Assembly (NCBI GenBank): GCA_030424715.1
Contig: JAUHWH010000004.1
Coordinates: forward strand, 96,437-160,436
Reading direction: 5' to 3'
Origin: Bdellovibrionia bacterium
Lineage (GTDB): Bacteria > Bdellovibrionota > Bdellovibrionia > Bdellovibrionales > JAGQZY01
DNA length: 64,000 nt
The notes below the pieces were generated by a model, which was not told the DNA's origin, ran no database searches, and saw nothing but the letters and a program-made list of their open reading frames with translations. The translations under genes and the position numbers were made by a program. Every line of letters begins with the position of its first letter. Positions within the stretch are counted from its first letter, which is position 1. Below are positions 8,665 through 17,070 of the stretch, piece by piece.

Positions 8665-9537
8665 ATGGATCCACTAAAGTTGGCTATACTGCCGATGACG
8701 TCGATCGACGATCCTGTCACCAATCTACAATTCGTTAAAAAAGCCATAAAAAAATTAGACGACGATGTCCGACTGTTCTGCTTACCTGAGAACAGTCTGT
8801 TTTTAAATCTCGATAAAAAGCCGATCCCCAAAGAAGCGGCTTTCTCAAAAAGTTCTTCTGAAATTCAGACTTTGCAGCAATTGGCCAAAGAAAACGACTT
8901 GTTCATTCACCTTGGGGGCATCCCCTGGCTGATCGACGACAAGGTCTATAACGAAGCCCTTGTGATTACCAGCTCAGGAGAGCTAATTGAAAGTTACGAG
9001 AAGATCCATTTGTTTGACGTCAACTTGGGCCCAGGGATCGAAGTTTGTGAGTCGAAGAGCTACAACAAGGGCGATCACCTTGCGGTTTTTGAGGTCGACG
9101 GCTGGAAGTTCGCCACCTGCATCTGTTATGACCTGCGGTTTCCAGAAATCTTTGTGAATTATATGGAAACCGAAAACGTCGACGCCTTTATCGTGCCGGC
9201 GGCCTTCACCACTAAAACCGGTGAAATCCATTGGAAGCCCCTTTTGCAAGCCAGAGCCATCGAGTGTCAGGCCTATGTCTTTGCACCGGCCCAGGTGGGC
9301 TATCACAGAGACTTAAAGCTAGAGAAACTCCGTAAAAGTTGGGGCCAAAGTCTCGCCATTAGCCCATGGGGGCGGATCGAGGCCGAAACAGCGAACTATC
9401 GTGATTTTTTGGACTCTAATGTTTACGAACATGAGCCGATAACTATTGTGTTAGATCGTGCTAAAATAAATGAATACCGCAAGGCTATTCCGGTGAAAGA
9501 TCACCGTCATTACAAAATGGAGCTCGTGCAAAAATGA
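8665..9537 (+). CDS. Nitrilase-superfamily amidase (Nit1/Nit2-like)
   Basis: A carbon-nitrogen hydrolase of about 290 residues with the full catalytic triad: Glu42 in PEN, Lys112 in EKIHLFD and Cys153 in ICYDLRFPE, counted from the ATG at 8665. The EKIHLFDV and CYDLRFPE contexts are typical of the Nit branch that includes deaminated-glutathione amidase and omega-amidase, so a metabolite-repair role is likely (inferred). An ATG at 8653 is an alternative start. It follows the ribosomal protein genes closely, and the next gene starts inside its stop codon. Confidence 0.88.
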   Translation: MDPLKLAILPMTSIDDPVTNLQFVKKAIKKLDDDVRLFCLPENSLFLNLDKKPIPKEAAFSKSSSEIQTLQQLAKENDLFIHLGGIPWLIDDKVYNEALVITSSGELIESYEKIHLFDVNLGPGIEVCESKSYNKGDHLAVFEVDGWKFATCICYDLRFPEIFVNYMETENVDAFIVPAAFTTKTGEIHWKPLLQARAIECQAYVFAPAQVGYHRDLKLEKLRKSWGQSLAISPWGRIEAETANYRDFLDSNVYEHEPITIVLDRAKINEYRKAIPVKDHRHYKMELVQK

Positions 9538-9887
9538 TTTTTAAGTCCGTCTTTTTTACCATGATTCTTTTCGTATTCACGGGAGCCTTTGCTGAAGTTG
9601 GCGCCGACCGCGAGGTGAGCTCAAGTTCTGATCACGCGGTGATCGAAGATCAGTATTTTGCAGGGCTTTCATTAGAAGAGCCGGTTTTTCCGACGCGTAA
9701 ATACGAGCGCAACGTGGCACGCCTACACGGCGATGACAGTTCCCCAGACTCGGAGTGGCAGGGTCAGCTGTCCGTGGTCAAAGAGATTCCCTACAGTTAC
9801 CCGTGGCTTTCCCATAGCACTATGAGTTTACGAGCCCTCAATGAAATTGAGGAACGGGAACGGAACAAAAAAGAGTCCGCTCAGTAG
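9534..9887 (+). CDS. Small exported protein of unknown function
   Basis: The ATG overlaps the stop of the amidase gene (ATGA). A clear signal peptide (FFTMILFVFTGAFA) precedes an acidic, 95-residue mature protein with a charged C-terminal helix. No family is recognised. Only the first gene partner is known, so nothing can be said of its role. Confidence 0.6.
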   Translation: MIFKSVFFTMILFVFTGAFAEVGADREVSSSSDHAVIEDQYFAGLSLEEPVFPTRKYERNVARLHGDDSSPDSEWQGQLSVVKEIPYSYPWLSHSTMSLRALNEIEERERNKKESAQ

Positions 9888-9921
9888 GCGACGCCCCCGC
9901 CTTGTCATAGCGACTTGAGCC

Positions 9922-9950
9922 TTGAAATATTCCAATATTTTCAATATGTT
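9922..9950 (+). promoter_or_regulatory. Sigma-70-like promoter before the ETF oxidoreductase gene
   Basis: TTGAAA at 9922-9927 and TATGTT at 9945-9950 are 17 bases apart, in an AT-rich stretch 30 bases before the ATG. Start of transcription would be near 9957. Confidence 0.5.
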
Positions 9951-9979
9951 TTCACCATTCAGATCAGAAGGGGTGAAGC

Positions 9980-11677
9980 ATGGAGAGTTCGATTCAAAGA
10001 GAAGAAATGGAAGTTGATGTTGTCATCGTCGGTGGAGGATCGGCAGGTCTCTCGGCAGCCATCCGCTTTCAACAAATGGTGGAAGCGCACAATTCGAAAA
10101 ATCCAGACAATGTTATTGAACCCATGGTGGTGGTTTTAGAAAAAGCAGCCGAAGTGGGGGCGCACTCATTGTCAGGAGCGGTCATGAACCCCTCGGCCCT
10201 TAACGACTTGATCCCTGATTACGCTGAAAAAGGCTGCCCCATCGAAAGTGAAGTGACCGAAGAGGCCGTTTATTACCTGGGCGAAGATTTTAAGGTAAAG
10301 GCCCCTATTCTACCGCCGCCCTTTCAAAACCATGGCAATAAAATCATTTCGATTTCTAAAATGAACCGCTGGCTTGCTGAACAGGCTGAGGCCATGGGTG
10401 TGAACGTGTTTGCTGGCTTCTCTGCTGTTAAAGCGCTCTACGATGGCGACAAAGTCATCGGCGTGCAGACGGGTGATCGCGGCTTAGATAAAGACGGCAA
10501 TCCCAAAGAGAACTTCGAGCCCGGTATGATTATCAAAGCCGGCGTCACAATTTTTGCCGACGGCACCCGTAGCCCCCTTTTCAAACGTGTTTGTGAAAAA
10601 CTTGATCTTCGCAAAGGTAAAAATCCAGAGGTCTTTGAACTTGGAGTTAAAGAGGTGATCCAGCTGCCGAAAGGCCGGGGAGTTACAGGCGAGGTGATAC
10701 ACACGGCCGGCTTCCCTCTCAGCAAAGGAGTGGGGGGTACCTTTATTTACGGACTTCCGGACGATCAGGTGATTGTAGGGCTTTGTGTTTATCTCGACAC
10801 TGCCGATCCTTTGCTTGATCCCCATCGTGAATTGCAACGTCTAAAAACCCATCCCTTCTTTCAAGAAAAGTTGGCCGGTGGTCAGGTGATTGCTTATGGT
10901 GGTAAGACCTTGCCGGCTGGTGGTTGGTACTCCATGCCGAAGCTGTACAGTGACGGTATGCTAGTTAGCGGAGACGCCGCTAGCATGGTGGATGTTAAAA
11001 AATTGAAGGGCGTGCACTTGGCCATGAAGTCGGGGAGCCTAGCGGGTGAGACCGCCTTTGAGGCCGTGGTGGCTGGAGACTTTTCTGAAAAGCTATTGGC
11101 CTCTTACGATCAGAAAATTCAAAACTCTTTTGTCAAAGAAGAGCTGTGGCAAACCCGTAACTTTCACCAAACCATTTCAAAGGGGATCTTTTTTTCCGCT
11201 CCGGAGATCGCTTTACAAGAGATGTTCGGTGGCCGGGCCTTTTCTGACAACTTACCCATTGAACACAAGGATTATGAGACCACCTTGCCGGTGCTGGATG
11301 TTTGGGGAGCTGAGGGCCTTGATCATAAAAAAAATCAACTGCCGGAGCCTGACAACAAGCTGTTTTTTGACAAACTCAGTAGCGTCTACATGACCGGAAC
11401 CATGCACGATGAGGACTCTCCGAATCACCTCAAGCTCCAGGATGGCAGTATTTGTCAGGATGTGTGTCATCCCAAGTACAATTCGCCCTGTAATCACTTT
11501 TGCCCGGCCAATGTGTACGAAATGATCGACGATGAGACCCAGCAAGATAAGAAAAAGTTACAGATTAACTACACCAACTGCATTCATTGTCAGACCTGTG
11601 ATATCAAATGCCCATTCAATAATATCGATTGGACTCTGCCTGAAGCTGGTGGGGGCCCCAGTTACCAGATCTTGTAA
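9980..11677 (+). CDS. Electron transfer flavoprotein-ubiquinone oxidoreductase
   Basis: A 565-residue protein of full family length. It moves electrons from reduced ETF, loaded by acyl-CoA and amino-acid dehydrogenases, into the quinone pool at the membrane. The FAD-binding VVIVGGGSAGLSAA motif is at the N terminus (residues about 14-27), GAHSLSGAVMNP follows, and the [4Fe-4S] site is in the last 60 residues (Cys in NCIHCQTCDIKCP with a further Cys upstream). The conserved end GGGPSYQ is intact. It has its own promoter and no partner etfAB in the window. Confidence 0.96.
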   Translation: MESSIQREEMEVDVVIVGGGSAGLSAAIRFQQMVEAHNSKNPDNVIEPMVVVLEKAAEVGAHSLSGAVMNPSALNDLIPDYAEKGCPIESEVTEEAVYYLGEDFKVKAPILPPPFQNHGNKIISISKMNRWLAEQAEAMGVNVFAGFSAVKALYDGDKVIGVQTGDRGLDKDGNPKENFEPGMIIKAGVTIFADGTRSPLFKRVCEKLDLRKGKNPEVFELGVKEVIQLPKGRGVTGEVIHTAGFPLSKGVGGTFIYGLPDDQVIVGLCVYLDTADPLLDPHRELQRLKTHPFFQEKLAGGQVIAYGGKTLPAGGWYSMPKLYSDGMLVSGDAASMVDVKKLKGVHLAMKSGSLAGETAFEAVVAGDFSEKLLASYDQKIQNSFVKEELWQTRNFHQTISKGIFFSAPEIALQEMFGGRAFSDNLPIEHKDYETTLPVLDVWGAEGLDHKKNQLPEPDNKLFFDKLSSVYMTGTMHDEDSPNHLKLQDGSICQDVCHPKYNSPCNHFCPANVYEMIDDETQQDKKKLQINYTNCIHCQTCDIKCPFNNIDWTLPEAGGGPSYQIL

Positions 11678-11736
11678 TGCAAGACTATGTAGCGGCGGTG
11701 ATTTGATACAACGACGCTTTTGAGCGTAGGAGCCTT

Positions 11737-12861
11737 ATGCCTGTATTTTATGCCTCAACCTCAAGAGGACTCAGCGAGGCCTTGGCCGACGAACTCAAAA
11801 GCTTTGATCTAAAGGTTGGTAAAGTGGACAAACAAGGCTGCTCGTTTGAGGGGCCCTGGGCGGATTGTGCGAAAGCCAATTTGAGGTCCCGTATCGCCAC
11901 TCGAATCTCTTTACCGATTTTGGATTTCCCTGCTTATAAAGTTGAAGAGCTCTACGACAACGTCAAAAAACATGACTTTACCCGCTACCTAACCCCTAAA
12001 ATGACCTTTTCGATTAAGGCCAAACTCAATGACTGCGCCATCACTGACCAACGCATATTAGCAATGAAGGTCAAAGACGTTATTGCCGATCAATTCAACG
12101 ATAAGTTTGGTGTGCGGCCGAGTGTTGATAAAAAATTGCCCAACGTTCGCTTTTTTATTTTTGGCTCTAAAAATGAGTACCGATTGTCTGTAGACACCTC
12201 GGGACACTCACTCAGCCAGCGCGGCTATCGAGGGGAAACCGTAGAGGCTCCCATGCGGGAGCATGTGGCCGCTGGACTTTTAAGACTTAGCGGTTGGGAC
12301 ATGAAAACGCCCTTAGTGGACCCCATGTGTGGTTCCGGAACTCTTTTGATTGAAGCGGCGCTGATGCTGAAGTCGGTGAGTCCTGGAACTTTTCATAAAA
12401 AGTTTTCTTTTCAACACTTTGAGCACGTACCACCGGAGCTTTTTGACGATGAGATTGAAAAAGTATTGGCCGAAGAAGCAGAGGGTCCCGATATTAAGCT
12501 TTATGGCTTTGATAAAGTGGGTTTGAACTTGAAGGCCGCCACCGCCAACGCTGAAGAGGCTGGGGTGGGGCACCTTATCGAATTCAAAAAAGCCAATGCG
12601 GTCACGCTCGAGCCGCCCGTGGCCGACGGTATGATTGTGACCAACCCTCCCTATGGTGTTCGGCTGGGAGACGAGTTCTTTTTAGAAGAGCTTTACAAAG
12701 ACTGGGCCCACAACTTGAAAAAGAATTTCTCGGGCTGGCATGTTTGGATGCTCTCTGGCGATCCAAAGTGGACGCAGTTTTTGCGTTTGAAAGCCGAAAA
12801 GCGCTACCCGATTGATAACGGTGGTGTGGATTGCCGTTGGATTCATTACCGCATTAAGTAA
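11737..12861 (+). CDS. THUMP-domain RNA methyltransferase (RlmL/YpsC/Trm14 family)
   Basis: A 374-residue protein with an N-terminal ferredoxin-like/THUMP part (RNA binding, residues about 1-155) and a class I SAM-dependent methyltransferase domain. The latter shows DPMCGSGTLLIEAA (SAM loop), a GYRGETVEAPMREHVAA approach helix, and NPPYGVRLGD, the NPPY motif of N-methyltransferases that modify guanine N2. In E. coli RlmL the same unit makes m2G2445 of 23S rRNA, but there it is fused to RlmK, absent here. AGGAG lies four to five bases before the ATG. Confidence 0.9.
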   Translation: MPVFYASTSRGLSEALADELKSFDLKVGKVDKQGCSFEGPWADCAKANLRSRIATRISLPILDFPAYKVEELYDNVKKHDFTRYLTPKMTFSIKAKLNDCAITDQRILAMKVKDVIADQFNDKFGVRPSVDKKLPNVRFFIFGSKNEYRLSVDTSGHSLSQRGYRGETVEAPMREHVAAGLLRLSGWDMKTPLVDPMCGSGTLLIEAALMLKSVSPGTFHKKFSFQHFEHVPPELFDDEIEKVLAEEAEGPDIKLYGFDKVGLNLKAATANAEEAGVGHLIEFKKANAVTLEPPVADGMIVTNPPYGVRLGDEFFLEELYKDWAHNLKKNFSGWHVWMLSGDPKWTQFLRLKAEKRYPIDNGGVDCRWIHYRIK

Positions 12862-12925
12862 AACCGAAATATTAATAGCTCGTTCAAGCCACTTCTCTTT
12901 GTAGCCTTTAAGGAGTACCAAAGTC

Positions 12926-12960
12926 GAAGACCCATTAATAGGTCTTCTGGTTTAGAATTT
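12926..12960 (+). terminator. Possible terminator after the methyltransferase gene
   Basis: A seven-pair stem GAAGACC/GGTCTTC with an eight-base loop, followed by a weak T-rich tail (TGGTTTAGAATTTT). It lies about 65 bases after the stop codon. Confidence 0.45.
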
Positions 12961-13022
12961 TCCATGGTTACCTTGGTGAGAATTTGACTTAAGGTTTCTA
13001 GATAGATTGATCAATGGGATTT

Positions 13023-13269
13023 AGCGGTAGGGTTTACTGGTAGGGTTTACTGGTAGGGTTTACTGGTAGGGTTTACTGGTAGGGTTTGCTGGTAGGGTTT
13101 GCTGGTAGGGTTTGCTGGTAGGGTTTGCTGGTAGGGTTTGCTGGTAGGGTTTGCTGGTAGGGTTTGCTGGTAGGGTTTGCTGGTAGGGTTTGCTGGTAGG
13201 GGTTGCTGGTAGGGGTTGCTGGTAGGGGTTGCTGGTAGGGGTTGCTGGTAGGGGTTGCTGGTAGGGGTT
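13023..13269. repeat. Minisatellite of nineteen 13-bp units
   Basis: Nineteen head-to-tail 13-base units without any spacer: one degenerate AGCGGTAGGGTTT, four ACTGGTAGGGTTT (13036-13087), eight GCTGGTAGGGTTT (13088-13191) and six GCTGGTAGGGGTT (13192-13269). The variants are in separate blocks, which is the mark of stepwise local duplication (slippage or unequal exchange). The next 13 bases are a decayed copy. It is G-rich on the plus strand. The 13-base period means it could not stay in one reading frame per unit, and the first block brings stop codons on the minus strand. The remaining 150 bases to the next gene hold nothing that I recognise. Confidence 0.97.
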
Positions 13270-13418
13270 GTGGCTAGGTTGCTCAGTGGGGTTCTTCCGC
13301 TGAGTCGTTGATTTTGGCCGTCGAGTTTTCAAGTGCAAGGTAGCGTTTCCGTTAGAGATCCAAATTGCTTTTTAAAGCCAGGCGTGCGGTAATAGTTTTT
13401 TTATCTTTGGGAGGTTTT

Positions 13419-13712
13419 ATGAAATCCAAGTTCTTAATGTGGTTGTTGCCTTTGACCCTTATGGCTTGCTCCAGTGCTCCGCCGGTGAAGCCTGAATCGA
13501 AGAACGTCGAAGCCAGTCGAGACCCCGCGGATGACGATTGCCGTGAGCTCGGTGCTGTCGAAGGACGCAATGATTCCGCCAAAGGAACATTTGAAGAGGC
13601 TTTGGAGAATCTCAAGCTCGATGCTGCCGGCAAGGGCGCCAATTATGTTCAGATCCGTCAGTCGGGTGCCATGGGAACATCGGTTCGAGGCATGGCTTAC
13701 CTCTGTTTGTGA
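13419..13712 (+). CDS. Small lipoprotein, DUF4156-like
   Basis: The start at 13419 follows GGGAGG by five bases. A lipoprotein signal ends in LMAC (Cys at about residue 18), so the protein is attached to a membrane. The mature 80 residues show DDCRELGAVEG, then a helix with GKGANYVQI and a final GMAYLC, the order of Cys, helix, GAN strand and terminal AY-x-C that marks the DUF4156/RcsF-like fold (inferred from pattern). The two outer Cys could form a disulfide. No operon partner. Confidence 0.75.
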   Translation: MKSKFLMWLLPLTLMACSSAPPVKPESKNVEASRDPADDDCRELGAVEGRNDSAKGTFEEALENLKLDAAGKGANYVQIRQSGAMGTSVRGMAYLCL

Positions 13713-14120
13713 CAAATTCGACTTTACTGAGTTCCTTTGTCGTTTGAATCCGACTGACTTTTTTGTAAAGGTGCCGTCGCTCAGTCTAATATGGGCAATC
13801 CCGGAGTGGGGTTCCAAGAACTCAGAGGGACTGAGTCTTGAGTCTGTGTCACTTTTTTGAGGCAGGCTTTTCTAAAAGGCCCCCGAGTGTAGTTTTGTTT
13901 AAGCCTCTATTTCTTGAGTCTCCATACCAATAAGTATTCACTAATAACTCCAATGACATATCTTAGATCTGTCAGCGATGTCCCTAATTTCTCTACTTCT
14001 TAAGTCTCTACAGGGTGTCTAAAGCTTGAGGTTTGGCTGACGAAAAAGGGCTTCGTGGACCATTGCCATTGTGGCCGCCTGTCGAACTGACTGAAATCAC
14101 TCACTTTTCTTTGTCTCAAA
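13713..14120. other. Regulatory spacer with three direct octamers
   Basis: No gene that I can support. On the plus strand the octamer TTGAGTCT occurs at 13838 and 13914 and TTAAGTCT at 14000, about 76 and 86 bases apart, upstream of a sigma-54-type promoter. They may be activator sites; see findings. Confidence 0.4.
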
Positions 14121-14137
14121 TTGGTACTCTCGTTGCA
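14121..14137 (+). promoter_or_regulatory. Sigma-54-type promoter of the first CGEGF lipoprotein
   Basis: TTGGTACTCTCGTTGCA fits the -24/-12 pattern: GG at 14123-14124 and GC at 14135-14136 with ten bases between, flanked by TTGGNAC and TTGCA. Transcription would start near 14148, giving a leader of about 28 bases with GAAGGAG before the ATG. Such promoters need an ATP-driven enhancer-binding protein; none is encoded in the window. Confidence 0.8.
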
Positions 14138-14175
14138 CCTATAGTTGTGGATACTATTTATGAAGGAGAGATATA

Positions 14176-15030
14176 ATGATTAAGATAAAAATCACAATGG
14201 CCATTTTAGCGGTCTTGTCTTTAGGAATGCTCACCGCATGTGGTGAAGGTTTTAAGGCAGTAGAACTTAGCTCCCAGGGCGGAGGCGGAGACGGTGGTGG
14301 CCCTATCATCGAACGTCCTCTCGAAGACCTCCCTGCGGGAGACACCGAGACAAGTATAGATCAAGAGATTGCTGAGCAGTTTGACTCGCAGCGGGTGGCT
14401 TCCCCCAACCCCTCGGCTGTTGTTGATCTGGCTGCAAGCATAAAATCCATTGGCGCCGTTCTGACTCACAGTCAATCACCTGGCGGAGTGGCTCGCGGAA
14501 CGACTGTCACTGTCACCGCTCTTTTGAGTTGTGAAAACAAAATTGAAATCGATCGCACAGTAGATCTCGACGGTATGATCAGCGGAGGTACCGTTTCACT
14601 GGGTGGAGCTTCGAGCTACCAGTTTTATCTCACTTGCTCTGACTCTGAGTGTGACGAGATGGTCGTCACCGTTGAGCGAGCCCTTAGTGGTCCCCATTCC
14701 GATAGTGGTAGCGCCATTGTGCACTACGGTCTTCGGGGTCAGTTGACCTCTCAGATTGGTAATGGCTACACCATGGAATACATCAGTCGTCCAAGCCAAG
14801 CTGCTCACTTTTACTCGACACAAACAGTGGCCTTTATGGAGCGAACTTGTCGCGAAGCCGATGCCGAGCGTTTGGCTGGCGAAGGTCTCTCTGGAAATAG
14901 CAGTAACTCCAACCTCGGCCCTTGGGTCCCACCTGGTCAAAACGAAAACGCCGGAGGCCTTGATGAGTCTCTTTTCACTGAAGACCAAAATGAAGACGGA
15001 TCTGATTTTCCATTTTATGGCCCTCAATAA
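14176..15030 (+). CDS. Lipoprotein of a CGEGF family, first copy
   Basis: A lipoprotein signal ends in LTAC at about residue 22, followed by the unusual run GEGFKAVELSS. The same start (CGEGFRATELAS) is found in the gene at 32394, and both have YxFxxTC-x-x-x-x-CDE-M/L-V segments further in, so they are paralogs with much divergence. After a Gly-rich linker (about residues 35-50) comes a beta-rich domain with paired Cys, and then a C-terminal Asn/Gly/Glu-rich tail. The function is unknown. It is probably exported and made only when the sigma-54 activator is on. A terminator follows. Confidence 0.75.
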   Translation: MIKIKITMAILAVLSLGMLTACGEGFKAVELSSQGGGGDGGGPIIERPLEDLPAGDTETSIDQEIAEQFDSQRVASPNPSAVVDLAASIKSIGAVLTHSQSPGGVARGTTVTVTALLSCENKIEIDRTVDLDGMISGGTVSLGGASSYQFYLTCSDSECDEMVVTVERALSGPHSDSGSAIVHYGLRGQLTSQIGNGYTMEYISRPSQAAHFYSTQTVAFMERTCREADAERLAGEGLSGNSSNSNLGPWVPPGQNENAGGLDESLFTEDQNEDGSDFPFYGPQ

Positions 15031-15056
15031 GTAGTGACCGATAGATAAATCTCTCC

Positions 15057-15086
15057 AAGGCAGGCTCGATGAGTCTGCCTTTTTTT
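15057..15086 (+). terminator. Intrinsic terminator after the first CGEGF lipoprotein
   Basis: AAGGCAG pairs with CTGCCTT, with an inner CTC/GAG after one mismatch and a three-base loop, followed by an unbroken run of T. It closes the single-gene transcript. Confidence 0.88.
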
Positions 15087-15133
15087 GTGTCCAGGCTTTT
15101 GCAGAACCCCGTGGGGTGTGGGAAGATGTTCGG

Positions 15134-16369
15134 ATGAAGACCATGACCGAGCCAGAAATCGATGCCGTCATCCAGCAGCATCAATCGTTGTTGGGTGCGG
15201 AGCTCACCCAGATTGTTTACAGTGAAAAGGCCTTGCAACTGCAACTCAAGCGGGAGGGCCGTTGCACTTGGTTGACCTTCTCGATGAAACCCGGAGTGCC
15301 TTACCTGTTCTTGACAGACAATCGAATCTTCTTACAAAAGACGATGAAAAAGCCTGTGGGGCTTTTTTTGAAAACCCATTTTATGGGTCGCTCGCTCTCT
15401 CGGATACAGCGATTGACTGAGCTTGGGAGAGTCGTCACTCTGGAGTTTACAGCCGACGATCCTTGTCAGCTGCATTTTTCATTGGTCACAGGGCGCGTGA
15501 ACATCGAAGTTCAATATGGTGATAAAAAAGTCAGTGCTTTTAAGCCCAAACCCTTGGCCGCTAAGCCAAATACAGCGGACTGGAGTGCCAATGAGCGCAG
15601 CCTTCGAGACTCAGAGTTCTTTGAGCAGGCATGGCGCGAGCAAAACAGCAGTTCGAGCGCGAGTGCCCCGGTGGATCAGCAAAAGGCTTTAAAGAAAAAA
15701 AGACAGGGTCTTAAAAAAATGCAAGCCAAATTGTCTGAGCTCGACGACGACCGCTGGCGACGTTGTGGGGAGTGGCTAAAGACTCAGCAAAGTTTAGAGG
15801 ACCCACCGAGCGAGTTCGTCGATTTGTTGGACTCTCAGCAGAGCTTGTCGTGGAATGTGGAAAACTGCTTTCAACATTCTAAAAAGAACACCCTAAAGAG
15901 GGCGGGCACCGAGCAAAGAGTTTCAGATTTGAAAAAAGAAATTGAAGATCTTGAATCCTCTCCTAAAAGATCCGTTCCAAAGAAACCTCAGGCGGCAAAC
16001 CTGCTTGCTCAGGCCGACCTCAAGGGAAAGACCCATCAGTTGGCCGAAGGCAAAGTTTACGTGGGCAAGTCTGGTGCTGATAATCTAAAACTGTTACGCA
16101 AAGCCAAGCCCTGGTACCTTTGGTTGCACATTAAGGATTATCCTGGCGCCTACGGTATTCTCGAGAGAAATAAAAGCGCAAAAGTCAGTAATAAAAGTTT
16201 GCAAGAGGCCGGGCGAGCCGTGGTTCGCCAATCGCTGCCTCAGAGTGCCTCAGGTCTGTTTGAGGTTCTCTATACGGAATGTCGCTATGTGCGTCCCATC
16301 AAGGGGGCAAAGTCTGGACAAGTGACCTATTCCCATGAAAAGGTAATAACTGTCAGGATAGAAAAATGA
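15134..16369 (+). CDS. NFACT-family RNA/ribosome-binding protein
   Basis: The start at 15134 has GGAAG eight bases upstream and is preferred to a GTG at 15116. The N-terminal 150 residues resemble NFACT-N, a long charged coiled coil follows (about 180-300), and the last 100 residues are a clear NFACT-R domain (YVGKSGADNLKLLRKAKPWYLWLH, shown in part, then PGAYGILE). Related RqcH/Tae2 proteins bind stalled 60S/50S subunits and add C-terminal tails. This protein is about 150 residues shorter than RqcH, and the helix-hairpin-helix part is not evident, so activity in rescue is uncertain. It is the first gene of a seven-gene coupled run. Confidence 0.8.
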   Translation: MKTMTEPEIDAVIQQHQSLLGAELTQIVYSEKALQLQLKREGRCTWLTFSMKPGVPYLFLTDNRIFLQKTMKKPVGLFLKTHFMGRSLSRIQRLTELGRVVTLEFTADDPCQLHFSLVTGRVNIEVQYGDKKVSAFKPKPLAAKPNTADWSANERSLRDSEFFEQAWREQNSSSSASAPVDQQKALKKKRQGLKKMQAKLSELDDDRWRRCGEWLKTQQSLEDPPSEFVDLLDSQQSLSWNVENCFQHSKKNTLKRAGTEQRVSDLKKEIEDLESSPKRSVPKKPQAANLLAQADLKGKTHQLAEGKVYVGKSGADNLKLLRKAKPWYLWLHIKDYPGAYGILERNKSAKVSNKSLQEAGRAVVRQSLPQSASGLFEVLYTECRYVRPIKGAKSGQVTYSHEKVITVRIEK

Positions 16370-17070
16370 TTGAAGTGAAATCATTAAGCAAACGGTTTGG
16401 TAAACACTGGGCTGTAAAAAACACCACGTGGTCGGTCGAAGACAATAGGCTCTTGGGACTTCTCGGCCCCAACGGAGCTGGTAAGTCAACCACCATGAAA
16501 ATAATGACGGGCCTTCTTTGTTCATCAGAGGGCCAGGTGCTTATTGATGGCTACGATATTTTGACCCATCCCATCGAAGCCAAGCGCAGGATTGGCTATC
16601 TACCAGAGACCCCGCCTCTGTATGAAGAGCTCAAAGTGGTGGATTTTTTTGACTTCGTCTGCGGTATTAAATCGGTGGACTCAAGCCAACGCAGCCGTCA
16701 AATAGATCAGGCCATTGAAAAGATGAGTTTGCAGGAAGTCGCTTTCAAGCCCATCCGTGTTTTATCGAAGGGCTTTAAGCAGCGGGTGGGGATTGGGCAA
16801 ACTTTGATCGGTGAGCCCTCGATTCTGATCCTCGATGAGCCGTCGGTGGGTCTTGACCCCCATCAAGTGGTTGAGCTGCGCAATATCATAAAAGGCTTAA
16901 AAAAAGATCACGTGATAGTCTTGTCGACCCATGTGCTTTCGGAGGTCGAGCAAATCTGTGATGACGTAGTCATTTTAGATAAAGGGGAAGTGAAAATTCA
17001 AGGCACTCTTCAGGAACTCAAGACCGGCGGACGCTCCCTCGAGGATGTCTTTATTGAGGTGACCCGATGA
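16366..17070 (+). CDS. ABC transporter ATP-binding protein, GldA-like
   Basis: A 234-residue ATPase with Walker A LLGPNGAGKST, the Q-loop region YLPETPPLYEELKV, a degenerate signature LSKGFKQRVG and Walker B ILILDEPSVGLDP. The YLPE-x-P-P-LY element is typical of the ABC-2 branch that includes GldA of gliding bacteria and copper-export-like NosF. It drives the permease encoded next. It starts inside the stop of the NFACT gene (ATGA). Confidence 0.92.
   Translation: MIEVKSLSKRFGKHWAVKNTTWSVEDNRLLGLLGPNGAGKSTTMKIMTGLLCSSEGQVLIDGYDILTHPIEAKRRIGYLPETPPLYEELKVVDFFDFVCGIKSVDSSQRSRQIDQAIEKMSLQEVAFKPIRVLSKGFKQRVGIGQTLIGEPSILILDEPSVGLDPHQVVELRNIIKGLKKDHVIVLSTHVLSEVEQICDDVVILDKGEVKIQGTLQELKTGGRSLEDVFIEVTR

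Noticed and set aside
13023-13269. CRISPR array
   Set aside because: The units are 13 bases and joined without spacers; CRISPR needs repeats of about 24-40 bases with unique spacers.
13060-13338. Minus-strand frame with a QQPLPATPTS-type repeat protein
   Set aside because: It is the translation of the 13-bp minisatellite read in three frames in turn. There is no ribosome binding site, and the ACTGG block brings stops in the same frame.
13838-14007. Sigma-28 promoters at the TTRAGTCT octamers
   Set aside because: No CCGATA-like -10 lies 11 bases after any of the three; only the copy at 52081 has one.
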